35,516 nt of DNA. Source: Saccharopolyspora rectivirgula DSM 43747 (GTDB taxonomy: Bacteria > Actinomycetota > Actinomycetes > Mycobacteriales > Pseudonocardiaceae). The notes beneath the pieces are model-generated. The model made no database searches and had not been told where the DNA came from. It saw nothing but the letters and a program-made list of their open reading frames with translations. Both the position numbers and the translations under genes were made by a program. Of the stretch, positions 16,892-24,038 are shown piece by piece. The stretch lies in NCBI RefSeq assembly GCF_000497205.1, contig NZ_AYJW01000040.1:1-35516 (forward strand), written 5' to 3'. Within the stretch, counting starts at the first letter, position 1. Each line of letters begins with the position of its first letter.

Positions 16892-16936
16892 GCCGGTCCC
16901 CGGAAATCATTTCCGGGGACCGGCTTTTCGTTCTTG
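16892..16936 (+). terminator. rho-independent terminator after the TauE/SafE gene
   Basis: Perfect 15-bp stem (GCCGGTCCCCGGAAA at 16892-16906, its complement at 16910-16924) with a 3-nt loop and a T-rich tail TTTTCGTTCTT. It is the clearest intrinsic terminator in the window, 72 nt after the stop. Confidence 0.92.
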
Positions 16937-18040
16937 GCTGTCTGTCGGGTCGCCGGGAGCAGCGTGCAGGGCTGAGCGGCTCAGCGGATTTCCGAAGCGG
17001 TGGTGGGGCCTGGTCGTGGTCCGTGCGGGGGAGGATCGCCAGCGATGCAGCCAGCCGGCTCGTCGCTGCGGTGCTCGAACGGGGAAGACTCGTAGCTGGG
17101 GGGACGTGAGCGGTCAGAACAGCAGTTCGGGCGGGTCGGGAACTCGGGCCCGTTGGGGTGAGCACCGGGGGTAGTGCGCGAGCGGCAGCGGGTGGCTGAT
17201 CCGGTGGGTGCTGGGGAGAGTGATGGTGCTTCGCGTTTTCCGGGCGGAAGCACCGGTGGGGGTTCTGCGATCTCGCAATTCTGGCCGGTGGCGAAGCGCG
17301 AACCGCGCGGAATTGGTGGCGGAATATTCCTCTGCGGTTTTCTGAGGTGCTGTTCGTGGCGGAAAAATTGTCGACCGCGGGGTCTTGTGCTGCGTTGTGC
17401 GTGCTGGCTGAGCAAGGAGTGGCCGGGTTCGTGCTGATCAACTACCGGATTCGTGGACCCCGAGGAAGGTGTGTTCGCGGCGTGCGGCACAATGGTTACC
17501 GACAAGTTGCTGTTGTGCGTCAACCATATTCATCAATCCCGGGGTGAGGATTGTGCCTGACAAGGCCGAGTCCGACAACGAGACGTACTCGTCGCCAGTT
17601 GAAGGTAGAAGAGCATGTCCCGTGCCGCGGGAATTGATCTTCCGGAGCGGGCCGTGGTCACCACGACCGGCCAAGCGCCGATTGGTGTCCACCGGCGTCG
17701 TCTCCGCTGATGTTGTCGAGGTGGGTGCTGGTCAGTTCGACTGACCGGAAGGCGCCCTGGAACCGAACGGGGAGCAGTTGCGAGTCGGGGCGGCAGTTCG
17801 CTTCCCCACCGCCGCGACGATCGCCGGTTTCCGGAAGACCAATCAGCCCGCTCGGGATGATCGGCAATTGCTGGGCCGTCTTCGACGACCGGATCGAGCG
17901 GGGGTGAACTGCGCGGTCGATGCCCAGCGCGGCTGCAGTGCCACCACGCTCGGTGCTCAACGTTGGAATGCCCGGCGAGGCGTTCCCGCCAGCCCCGCCG
18001 GGACACGACCAGCGGCGCTCCTCGGCACCGCTCGGAGCTG
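16937..18040. other. 1.1-kb stretch without a recognisable gene
   Basis: Several short open frames exist on both strands, but none has a recognisable domain. One region (17480-17740) holds short plus-strand frames with plausible starts, for example ATG 17494, GTG 17551 and ATG 17614, all ending within 20-65 codons. They could be decayed gene pieces or small peptides. No hairpin terminator or transposon end was seen. Confidence 0.4.
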
Positions 18041-18208
18041 TTACCCCTCGTCGTCCGGTTTGGCGTGGTCCGGCACGCCAGGGTTGGGATCGCGGGAAAG
18101 ATCGATGAGCGGGTGCACTCCCGCGCCCTCGGGAGCAGCGTGATCAGGCACTCCTGGAGTCGGGTCGCGGGAGAGGTCGATGAGCTCGCGTTCGGGCTTG
18201 TCGGTCAC
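18041..18208 (-). CDS. 55-residue protein with duplicated LIDLSRDPxPGVPDHA motif
   Basis: Small protein starting at GTG 18208, with GGAAGGA about 6 nt upstream, and ending in TAA. Residues 9-24 (LIDLSRDPTPGVPDHA) and 34-49 (LIDLSRDPNPGVPDHA) are the same apart from one residue, 25 residues apart. The tail is acidic (KPDDEG). At DNA level nine of the sixteen codon pairs differ silently and only one changes the amino acid, which is strong evidence that the protein is translated and constrained. It has no cysteine, signal peptide or membrane segment and is proline- and aspartate-rich. I do not recognise the family. It is divergent from the secreted-hydrolase operon starting at 18589, with a 380-nt gap, so a shared regulatory region is possible. 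Confidence 0.75.
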   Translation of the reverse strand: MTDKPERELIDLSRDPTPGVPDHAAPEGAGVHPLIDLSRDPNPGVPDHAKPDDEG

Positions 18209-18588
18209 TTCGGTTCCTTCCAGCGTGGAGAAACTCTGCGCTTGTTCATGATCGAAGGAGCGAGTCTCGACGCGCAGCGACTTCCCGGAGATGTGGTCCG
18301 GGTTATGCCTGGTTGCCGTATCCGGGACGCCGGTTGAGCGCGGTACCACTTGCTCGCTTCCCCGCAAAGCGGCCGCGTTCGGTGGGGCGGGGAACGAGGA
18401 GAACGCCGGTCGAATGGCGTAACCCGGGCCGCCGAAATCGCATTCGCCGGCGCAACTCTTGGAAAAGCGCTGCTCCGGCCGGAAGTGCTCGCTGGCATCC
18501 CGAATTGCTCTGCTCCATTCGGTAGATTTTTTGACCTTGGTTTTCAAATCTCTCCTGGGCGAGCTGGCACCACGCAATACTCACTCGC

Positions 18589-19338
18589 ATGAGTGCGTTA
18601 TCCGCTGAACAGATCGCTCAGCACGCCTACAACGCAGGATTTCGGGGCAAGGACCTGGAGACGGCGGTCGCTGTGGCGCTGGCCGAGTCGAGCGGCGATC
18701 CCACGAAGCACAACTCGACTCGGCCGGACGACTCGTACGGGCTGTGGCAGATCAACATGATCGACGATCTGGGGCCGGCTCGCCGCAAGCAGTTCGGGCT
18801 GGACTCCGACGAAGAGCTCAAGGACCCGGCCACCAATGCGGAAGCGGCGTACCAGGTCTACAAGGAAAGAGGTGGGACTTTCGAACCGTGGACCACCTAC
18901 ACCAGCGGGAAGTACAAAGAGTTCCTGGACGAAGCTGAAAAAGCGGCGAAGAAGGTGGACCGCGGGTCGGGCGGCGGGCCGAAACAGCCGAACACCCCCA
19001 GCGGAGGAGGCGGCGGACGCCGCGACGGGTTCTCCGTGTCTCCCGAACGTCTCATCGCCTACGCGAAGAAGACGGAGCAGATCTCGGAGACCTTGCAGAA
19101 CACCGGGAAGAAGACCGTGCACTCGGTCACCGGAATCGCTGAGGACAGCTTCGGCAAGATCGGCAAGGAGACCGGTTTCGCGGACGCGTTGGCCGACTTC
19201 AGCCGGAGCTTGCAGAAGCAGGTGACGGCCGTGGGGCGCAATGCCGGAAACCTGGGGGCGGAGGCGAAACGGGCGGCAAAGGAGTACCAGGACTCCGACG
19301 CGCTGGCGGCGGAAGAACTGAAGAAACTGCTGGGATGA
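18589..19338 (+). CDS. SLT/lysozyme-like hydrolase with C-terminal EspC-like type VII secretion domain
   Basis: Protein of 249 residues. The N-terminal part (about 5-115) looks like a transglycosylase/lysozyme fold: catalytic Glu33 in ALAESSGDP and the typical SYGLWQINM at 49-57. It should cut peptidoglycan glycan strands. A Gly/Pro-rich linker (about 125-145) leads to a helical domain (about 148-249) beginning SVSPERLIAYAKKTEQI. That domain resembles ESX-secretion-associated EspC-type proteins and ends with EYQDSDALAAEEL, which contains Y233-x-x-x-D237, the type VII secretion signal. There is no Sec signal peptide. ATG 18589 has a weak RBS and may be leaderless. Next comes the CHAP protein 18 nt downstream. 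No secretion core genes are in the window, so the exporter would be encoded elsewhere. Confidence 0.82.
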   Translation: MSALSAEQIAQHAYNAGFRGKDLETAVAVALAESSGDPTKHNSTRPDDSYGLWQINMIDDLGPARRKQFGLDSDEELKDPATNAEAAYQVYKERGGTFEPWTTYTSGKYKEFLDEAEKAAKKVDRGSGGGPKQPNTPSGGGGGRRDGFSVSPERLIAYAKKTEQISETLQNTGKKTVHSVTGIAEDSFGKIGKETGFADALADFSRSLQKQVTAVGRNAGNLGAEAKRAAKEYQDSDALAAEELKKLLG

Positions 19339-19356
19339 CGGCCGGGAGAGCACGAC

Positions 19357-20442
19357 GTGGACATTGACGGCATCGTTTCTCGGTTCGCCGGCGAGTTGCA
19401 CACGCACCAGGGCAAGCTGGAAGGGAAAGCAGCTGAGTCGTTGAAGGCCCAGACCGCGTTGGAACAGGCCGCTGCCAGCATTCGCGAGCAGCAGGACGAA
19501 CACCAGCAGGAAGTGGACCGGCTGCTGGGCGGCTGGGATAGCAAGGCGACCGACGGTCTGGTGCAGAAAGCGAAGAAGTACGACAAGCAGCTCGCCGTCA
19601 CCGCGGAGGCGAGCGAAGAAGCGGCGAAGATCGTGGAACAGGTGACCCAGGCGCTGGCTGCCCGGCACAGCAATGTGGGTGGTCTTGTCGAGGATTTCAT
19701 CAACAAGGCGGCCCAATTCATCAAAGCCGGCCTCGCCGTCGTGGGCATCACCGCCCCGTCCGGGCTGATGAACGCGCTGGCCGGGGTTGCCGACCTCGCC
19801 GGCTCGTACTTGAAGGAATCCGGCGGGCAGCTCAAGGACGCCCGTGCGGAAATGGAAGAAGCGGCGCGGAAGCTGCGCGCGCTGCAGAAGGAAATCGACA
19901 GCGACGGCATAGCAGATCCGAGCGGGGAAGACCGGACATCGCAAGGAGGGGGATCGAAGTCCCCTGGAGGGAATGATTCCGGCAAGGACGAGAACAAGGG
20001 CAAGGGCAAGGGATCCGGAAAAGTCGAGGAGATCCTGGAGAACGCCCGCAAGCACTTGGGATTCAAGGAAGGGCCCAACAACCAGAACAAGTGGGGACCC
20101 ACCGGGCAGCCGTGGTGCGCCTACTTCGCCACCTCCATGTGGCGGGAAGCCGGTGTCGACATCCCCAAGTACGGGTTCACCGGTGACGTCTACGAGTGGG
20201 GTGAGCGCAACGGAACGGCGTACGACCAGGACGACATCCGCAAGCAGGTCCGTCCCGGTGACGTGCTGCTGTTCGGCAGCGGTCCCGGCCACGGGCAGAG
20301 CACGCACATCGGAATCGTCGAGAAGGTCGAAGGGGACACGGTCACCTTGATAGAGGGAAACTCAAGCGGCAAGGTGCAGGAACTCAGCTATGACCTTTCC
20401 AAGGACATCGGCGAGTTCTACGGAGGGGTGCATCCCAAGTGA
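19357..20442 (+). CDS. WXG100-like/CHAP peptidoglycan hydrolase, predicted type VII substrate
   Basis: Protein of 361 residues. Residues 1-180 are mostly helical and resemble a WXG100/LXG-like secretion domain: charged helices, a turn at LLGGWDSKA (Trp60, WDS rather than WxG), then a hydrophobic helix AAQFIKAGLAVVGITAPSG. Residues 185-222 are a Gly/Ser/Lys linker. Residues 223-361 form a CHAP amidase/endopeptidase domain: catalytic Cys254 in QPWCAYFATSMW, His317 in STHIGIVEKVEGD and Glu333/Asn335 in LIEGNSS. It should cleave peptide bonds in the cell wall outside the membrane. GTG 19357 has GGGAG upstream. It lies between the lysozyme-type gene and a YbaB-family gene that it overlaps by 4 nt (GTGA), so it is one operon. 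Confidence 0.85.
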   Translation: MDIDGIVSRFAGELHTHQGKLEGKAAESLKAQTALEQAAASIREQQDEHQQEVDRLLGGWDSKATDGLVQKAKKYDKQLAVTAEASEEAAKIVEQVTQALAARHSNVGGLVEDFINKAAQFIKAGLAVVGITAPSGLMNALAGVADLAGSYLKESGGQLKDARAEMEEAARKLRALQKEIDSDGIADPSGEDRTSQGGGSKSPGGNDSGKDENKGKGKGSGKVEEILENARKHLGFKEGPNNQNKWGPTGQPWCAYFATSMWREAGVDIPKYGFTGDVYEWGERNGTAYDQDDIRKQVRPGDVLLFGSGPGHGQSTHIGIVEKVEGDTVTLIEGNSSGKVQELSYDLSKDIGEFYGGVHPK

Positions 20443-20714
20443 TCACCGGGAAGGCCAAGCGGGACGGCATCGTCGTCGAGGTGGCGCCGGGGGGAACGCT
20501 GCGCTCACTGCAGCTCTCTCCGGAGGCGTTGCAGCTCGGAGCTTCGAGGCTGGCGAAGACGATCCGAGTGCTGGTGCGCGTTGCCGCCAGGAAAGCGAAC
20601 GAGGAAGCCAGGCGATCTCTCGAGCAGCAGTTCAACGGTCTCACCGAAGAGGAGTTCACCGTGCTGGGCGTCGGAAGCGAGCCGGCATCCAGCAGCGGAG
20701 GGAGTGGGCGGTAG
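20439..20714 (+). CDS. YbaB/EbfC-family protein, first copy
   Basis: Protein of 91 residues with the YbaB/EbfC layout: a short beta hairpin with GIVVEVAPGGTLRSLQLSPEAL, followed by a long amphipathic helix LGASRLAKTIRVLVRVAARKANEEARRSLEQ. Housekeeping YbaB binds DNA as a dimer. Members in type VII secretion loci, such as EspL of mycobacterial ESX-1, are instead thought to assist substrates. GTG 20439 overlaps the stop of the CHAP gene, and GGAGGGG lies upstream. The N-terminal coiled-coil seen in housekeeping YbaB is shortened. Its place directly behind two predicted type VII substrates suggests a chaperone or regulatory role. This is inference. Confidence 0.75.
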   Translation: MITGKAKRDGIVVEVAPGGTLRSLQLSPEALQLGASRLAKTIRVLVRVAARKANEEARRSLEQQFNGLTEEEFTVLGVGSEPASSSGGSGR

Positions 20715-21050
20715 ATGTACGAGGACGATCGGACGGTGGACGAACTGATCGAGCTCGCCGAGGAAGCGGAGAGCTTCGGCCTCGCCAAGGGGATGGAGGA
20801 GATTCGCGGGGTCGCCCGGGGGAAGGGGGTCGCGCTCGCCGTCGACCTGCACGGGATGCTGACCGGTCTGCAGCTGACCGAGGAAGCGCTCTCCCTCGGG
20901 CCGGAGCAACTGGCCGCTGAGATCATGCGGCTCAGCGGCGAAGCGTGCACGGCTTCCCTGCAGAACGGGCTCCGAGCGATCGAAGCGGGCTGCGGCGGGG
21001 ACGTTGCGGCAGCCGTCGCCGAGTTCATGCCCTCGGCGAAATCCGACTGA
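20715..21050 (+). CDS. YbaB/EbfC-family protein, second copy
   Basis: Protein of 111 residues starting at ATG 20715, directly after the TAG of the first copy. The N-terminal helix DRTVDELIELAEEAESFGLAKGMEEI is acidic. The beta part reads ARGKGVALAVDLHGMLTGLQLTEEALSLGPEQLAAEIM, matching YbaB/EbfC, and a C-terminal helix with two cysteines (EACTASLQ, GCGGD) follows. Its length is nearer to full YbaB than the first copy, so the two may form a heterodimer. It ends the hydrolase operon, followed by 247 nt before the next gene. Confidence 0.72.
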   Translation: MYEDDRTVDELIELAEEAESFGLAKGMEEIRGVARGKGVALAVDLHGMLTGLQLTEEALSLGPEQLAAEIMRLSGEACTASLQNGLRAIEAGCGGDVAAAVAEFMPSAKSD

Positions 21051-21297
21051 TCTTCCGAACCGGGGGAGGTTGACGAACACCCTTCTCGTGCAGCGGATCG
21101 GTCGGCGCGGTCCGGAATCAACCGGTCCACTGCTCGAAGTTCTGTCCGATGTGGGCGCATGTGCGGGTGTCCACCGGTTCTGCCGGGAGCGCTGTTGTGC
21201 TGCGCCCACCTGGCGGGGAGAGGACCGAAAAAACGCTGCGCCGGTCGTCTCCTCCGGCTACGGTGGCTCCCGTTGCCGCTGCTGGGTGGGAGCTGCC

Positions 21298-22524
21298 ATG
21301 GTGCTGCCGGATTCCGTGCGTCCACTTCCTGCTGATGATCTGTCCTGGTTCGCCGACCTGGTCGGTGATGCCCGTGTTGTGGCGATCGGGGAGAACAACC
21401 ACCACATCCGGGAGTTCTCCCTGCTCCGCGCGCAGTTGCTGCGCTTCTTGGTGACCGAGCTCGATTTTCGAGTGGTGGCTTTCGAATCCGGCTTCGCCGA
21501 GGGACAGCTCGTCGACGACTGGATCAGGGGAGGCCCGGGAGACGTCACCGCGGTGGCCAGGGACGGGTTCACCTTCCGCTTCGGTGAAGCACCCGAAGTC
21601 GTGGATATGCTCGTCTGGTTGCGCGAGCACAACGCTTCCGGTGGCCGGGTGCGGTTCGCCGGATTGGACGTGCCCGGCTCGGGCGGTTCCGGGGAACCTG
21701 CGCTTCGCCGTGTCCGGGAACATCTCGCTGCGCGCGCTCCCGAACAGCTGCCGCTGGTCGACGCCGCGCTCGAGGCGATCCAACCGTATGCCGCGGCGAA
21801 CAACGGTCTCGCCGCGAACCGGTACGCGGAACTGGCGGAAGCGGATCGCAACGCTGCCACCGCCGCGCTGAGCAGGCTGTTGCTGCGGCTGGATGCATTG
21901 CCCGCCGGTTCTGACCGAGGCGCTCATCGGATCGCCCGCCATCACGCGCTCGGTGCGCTGCGCGTCGACGAGCAGCTCCGCGAGTTCAACGCGCTCGCGG
22001 AACCGGACAGGCCCGAGCTGGTGGTGTCCTCGCGGGACGTGTACCAGGCCGAGACGGTGCGGCTGCTGCGCGAGTTGCTCGGGCCCGAGGAGCGCGTGGT
22101 GCTGATGCTGCACAACGGCCATGCGCAGCGCGTGCCGATCCAGCTGCTGCCCGGGGTGCGGGCGCGTTCGGCGGGGTGCTACCTCGCTGCAGAGCTCGGG
22201 AGCGATTACGTCGCCCTCGGGGTCACCGCGTGCACCGGTGTGACCACTGCAGCACGGCTGGACGAACAGGCCCATTGGGGGCTCGAGGTGTTGCGCGAAC
22301 CGCTCGGTCCGCCTTCGGCGGGGAGCGTGGAGCGGATCGTCGCGGACCACGTTCCTGGTGCACCTGCTCTGCTGGACCTGCGGTCGGCGCGGCCAGGAGC
22401 TGAGCCGGTGACCATTCGGCACGCCACCACCGAAGTCCCGGTGGATCTGCCGGCTGCTTTCGACGCGGTCGTCTGCTTGCCGGAGATGAATCCGAGTTCT
22501 GTCGCGCGCCGGACGAATGGTTGA
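21298..22524 (+). CDS. erythromycin esterase family protein (EreA/EreB-like fold)
   Basis: Protein of 408 residues in the PF05139 family. The active-site pattern GENNHHIREF gives Glu32 and His35, and Glu63 lies in AFESGFAEG. This spacing (E, +3 H, +31 E) is the one I recall for EreB Glu43/His46/Glu74. A second histidine motif MLHNGHAQR is present later. Known members hydrolyse macrolide lactones, but many family members have other, unassigned substrates, so macrolide resistance is possible and not shown. ATG 21298 has GGGAG 6 nt upstream. It stands alone and is followed by three hairpins. The N-terminal 20 residues do not look like a signal peptide, so a cytoplasmic location is likely. Confidence 0.85.
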   Translation: MVLPDSVRPLPADDLSWFADLVGDARVVAIGENNHHIREFSLLRAQLLRFLVTELDFRVVAFESGFAEGQLVDDWIRGGPGDVTAVARDGFTFRFGEAPEVVDMLVWLREHNASGGRVRFAGLDVPGSGGSGEPALRRVREHLAARAPEQLPLVDAALEAIQPYAAANNGLAANRYAELAEADRNAATAALSRLLLRLDALPAGSDRGAHRIARHHALGALRVDEQLREFNALAEPDRPELVVSSRDVYQAETVRLLRELLGPEERVVLMLHNGHAQRVPIQLLPGVRARSAGCYLAAELGSDYVALGVTACTGVTTAARLDEQAHWGLEVLREPLGPPSAGSVERIVADHVPGAPALLDLRSARPGAEPVTIRHATTEVPVDLPAAFDAVVCLPEMNPSSVARRTNG

Positions 22525-22596
22525 GGCCACCTGCCAGCGGGGGCCTCGCTCGCGGCGCTGCCCGGCCGGGGCCGCAGTTCGAGCGGTCCCGGCCGG
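22523..22596 (+). terminator. two consecutive hairpins after the esterase-family gene
   Basis: GAGGCC (22523-22528) pairs with GGCCTC (22542-22547). CCGGCCGGGGCCGC (22562-22575) pairs with 22583-22596 over 14 positions with a single G.T, loop of 7 nt. The second is a likely terminator for the gene ending at 22524. Confidence 0.65.
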
Positions 22597-22610
22597 TGCT
22601 GGAACGAGGT

Positions 22611-22630
22611 GCACCGGGTACTCCCGGTGC
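22611..22630 (+). promoter_or_regulatory. hairpin abutting the start codon of the membrane-protein gene
   Basis: GCACCGGG (22611-22618) and CCCGGTGC (22623-22630) make a perfect 8-bp stem with a 4-nt loop that ends exactly at the base before ATG 22631. No RBS is visible between it and the start, so it could mask translation or mark that the real start lies further in. Confidence 0.45.
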
Positions 22631-23227
22631 ATGAGCGATGAGCGAGGAGCTGCCAGAAGCGGCGGTGGGCTGCACACGCGCGGGGCTCGAGTGCTGGGGC
22701 GGGACCGGTTCCGCGTGCGCACCGGGCAGGTGTTCCGGCGGGGGGCCGTGCACGGTTTGGTGGCGGGAGCAGCCGGGGTTCTGGTGATGACTGCGGCGGA
22801 GAAGCTCGAACAAGCGGTCACCGGGCGGCCGAATTCGCACGTCCCGGGGCGGACTTTGGGGCGGGTGCCCGGGGCGGTGCGGTATCGGCCCGGTGCGAAT
22901 CTGCTGATGCACCTGGGGCAGGGGGTGCTGCTGGGCGCGTTGCGCGGGGTCATGGCGGATTCCGGTCTTCGCGGGCCGTGGGCGTCGTCGATGTTCGCGG
23001 TCGTGCGCTTGACGAACGACCAGACGTTGGAGAACGCCACCGGTGTTGGTGCGCCGCCGTGGACGTGGCCGCGGGGTGAGCTCCTCGTCGACTTGGTGCA
23101 CAAGACCGTCTACGCCTTCGTCACCGGGTTCGTGGCCGATCGGCTCGCCGCGAGGGAGGGGCCTGGACCTGGTGGGCGCCATGCTCGGTTGCGCGGTGAC
23201 CGAAGGCCGCACGTCGGTCCGGTGTAG
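22631..23227 (+). CDS. conserved actinobacterial membrane protein of unknown function
   Basis: Protein of 198 residues with three or so hydrophobic segments (AVHGLVAGAAGVLVMTA, LLMHLGQGVLLGALRG, VHKTVYAFVTGFVAD). The middle section, LTNDQTLENATGVGAPPWTWPRGE, is conserved in hypothetical proteins I recall from actinobacteria and fungi. The function is unknown. The start is uncertain. ATG 22631 is directly after a hairpin and has no RBS, and a GTG downstream before VHGLVAG, with GGCGGGGGG upstream, is an alternative. The last ~25 residues are Arg/Gly/Pro-rich and unlike the rest, so a late frameshift is possible. Confidence 0.65.
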   Translation: MSDERGAARSGGGLHTRGARVLGRDRFRVRTGQVFRRGAVHGLVAGAAGVLVMTAAEKLEQAVTGRPNSHVPGRTLGRVPGAVRYRPGANLLMHLGQGVLLGALRGVMADSGLRGPWASSMFAVVRLTNDQTLENATGVGAPPWTWPRGELLVDLVHKTVYAFVTGFVADRLAAREGPGPGGRHARLRGDRRPHVGPV

Positions 23228-23339
23228 CCGGCTGGTGCGCGGCGCCTGTTCGGGCATCCCCGTCGGTTGAGCAGCGGGTGCCGTTCGCGTTGATCGGCTG
23301 GTCGATCGGTGCGCTGGAACATTCGTCGCCGCTCCTACT

Positions 23340-23386
23340 ATTGCAACAATTATATTTATAATTTCAGTACAGAATGAAATTATTGG
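23340..23386. repeat. AT-rich palindromic patch between convergent genes
   Basis: Only 10 of these 47 bases are G or C, in a region otherwise rich in GC. It holds the palindrome AATTATA-TT-TATAATT (23348-23363) and the inverted pair ATTTCA (23361-23366) / TGAAAT (23375-23380). It lies between the 3' ends of two convergent genes, so it is not an obvious promoter. A scar of a mobile element, an attachment site or a small RNA promoter are options. Confidence 0.55.
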
Positions 23387-23534
23387 TCATTGGGCACAAC
23401 TCGCCGTCAAGACCTCAAGAACGAACGCGCTTCGGAGAAGGCCAGGGCGACTCCCGTGTCCGACGGGTGCGTGATCGCTGCGTCCAGCGCGCATTCCAGC
23501 CGCTCCGCTGTCTGCTGCTCGCCGGACTTCGCGG

Positions 23535-24038
23535 TCAGGCGTCGGTGGCACCCGGGGTGTAACGCGGATCCAGAGCTGCGCGGGCCGGGGGCCAGCTGAT
23601 GCGGCCGGAGTCCCATCCCTCGGCCAGTGGTGCCCACCAGAAGAAGGTGACCTTGCGTTCGGCGAACAACCACTCGTCGTTCTGGCGCACCATCGAATCG
23701 GAATAGCGACCGGCGGCGATGTGCGCTTCGCCTTCGACCACGCACGGTTGGTACAGCCACGTCTCCCCGTGGGCCGCGTCGCCGTCGATCGTCACGGTCT
23801 CGTTGGTGCTGAAGTGCCACCACGCGGAGAGGTGGCCGTTCTGCAGGTTGGCGAAGAACGTGCGCAGCTCGGCGCGGCCGGTTGCGGTGGAAAGCCCGAC
23901 GAAGCGCCCGTCCTCTGTGAACAGCTCGGCGAGCAGGTCCCAGCGACCGTCGTCGAGGTACTGGCAGTACTTCGCGCGCAGCTGCCCGATCTCGTGGATG
24001 TCTTCGAGCCGCTTGACCCTGGCTTCCAAGTCGCTCAT
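23535..24038 (-). CDS. NTF2/SnoaL-like protein
   Basis: Protein of 167 residues with the cone-shaped alpha+beta fold of the NTF2-like/SnoaL_4 group: EARVKRLEDIHEIGQLRAKY, YLDDGRWDLLAELFTEDGRF, HFSTNETVTIDGD, GRYSDSMVRQNDEWLFAERK. Such proteins act as dehydratases, isomerases, cyclases or ring-hydroxylating dioxygenase partners. Here the substrate is unknown. The start ATG 24038 overlaps the stop of the transporter gene (ATGA), and AGGAGG lies upstream, so it is co-transcribed and coupled with it. It probably handles a compound brought in by that transporter. Confidence 0.87.
   Translation of the reverse strand: MSDLEARVKRLEDIHEIGQLRAKYCQYLDDGRWDLLAELFTEDGRFVGLSTATGRAELRTFFANLQNGHLSAWWHFSTNETVTIDGDAAHGETWLYQPCVVEGEAHIAAGRYSDSMVRQNDEWLFAERKVTFFWWAPLAEGWDSGRISWPPARAALDPRYTPGATDA

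Noticed and set aside
15861-17441. 526-codon minus-strand open frame over the TauE/SafE gene
   Set aside because: Its composition is typical of antisense to membrane genes, and it crosses a perfect intrinsic terminator.
18062-18184. CRISPR-like or mobile repeat
   Set aside because: The two similar units are coding repeats of a 55-residue protein. There are only two units, diverged at silent sites, so it is not a CRISPR array.
21118-23103. 661-codon minus-strand open frame over the esterase-family gene
   Set aside because: It is low-complexity and Pro/Arg/His-rich. The plus strand has catalytic motifs of the Ere family.
23407-23532. Minus-strand stretch ending ALDAAITHPSDTGVALAFSEARSFLRS
   Set aside because: It looks like a natural protein C-terminus and may be a gene remnant, but it has no start codon and lies after the stop of the NTF2-like gene in another frame. 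Too little to call.
23374-23562. 62-codon plus-strand frame starting MKLLVIGHNSP in the AT-rich patch
   Set aside because: Only the first residues look natural. The rest is Arg-rich and overlaps the 3' end of the minus-strand gene, with no RBS.
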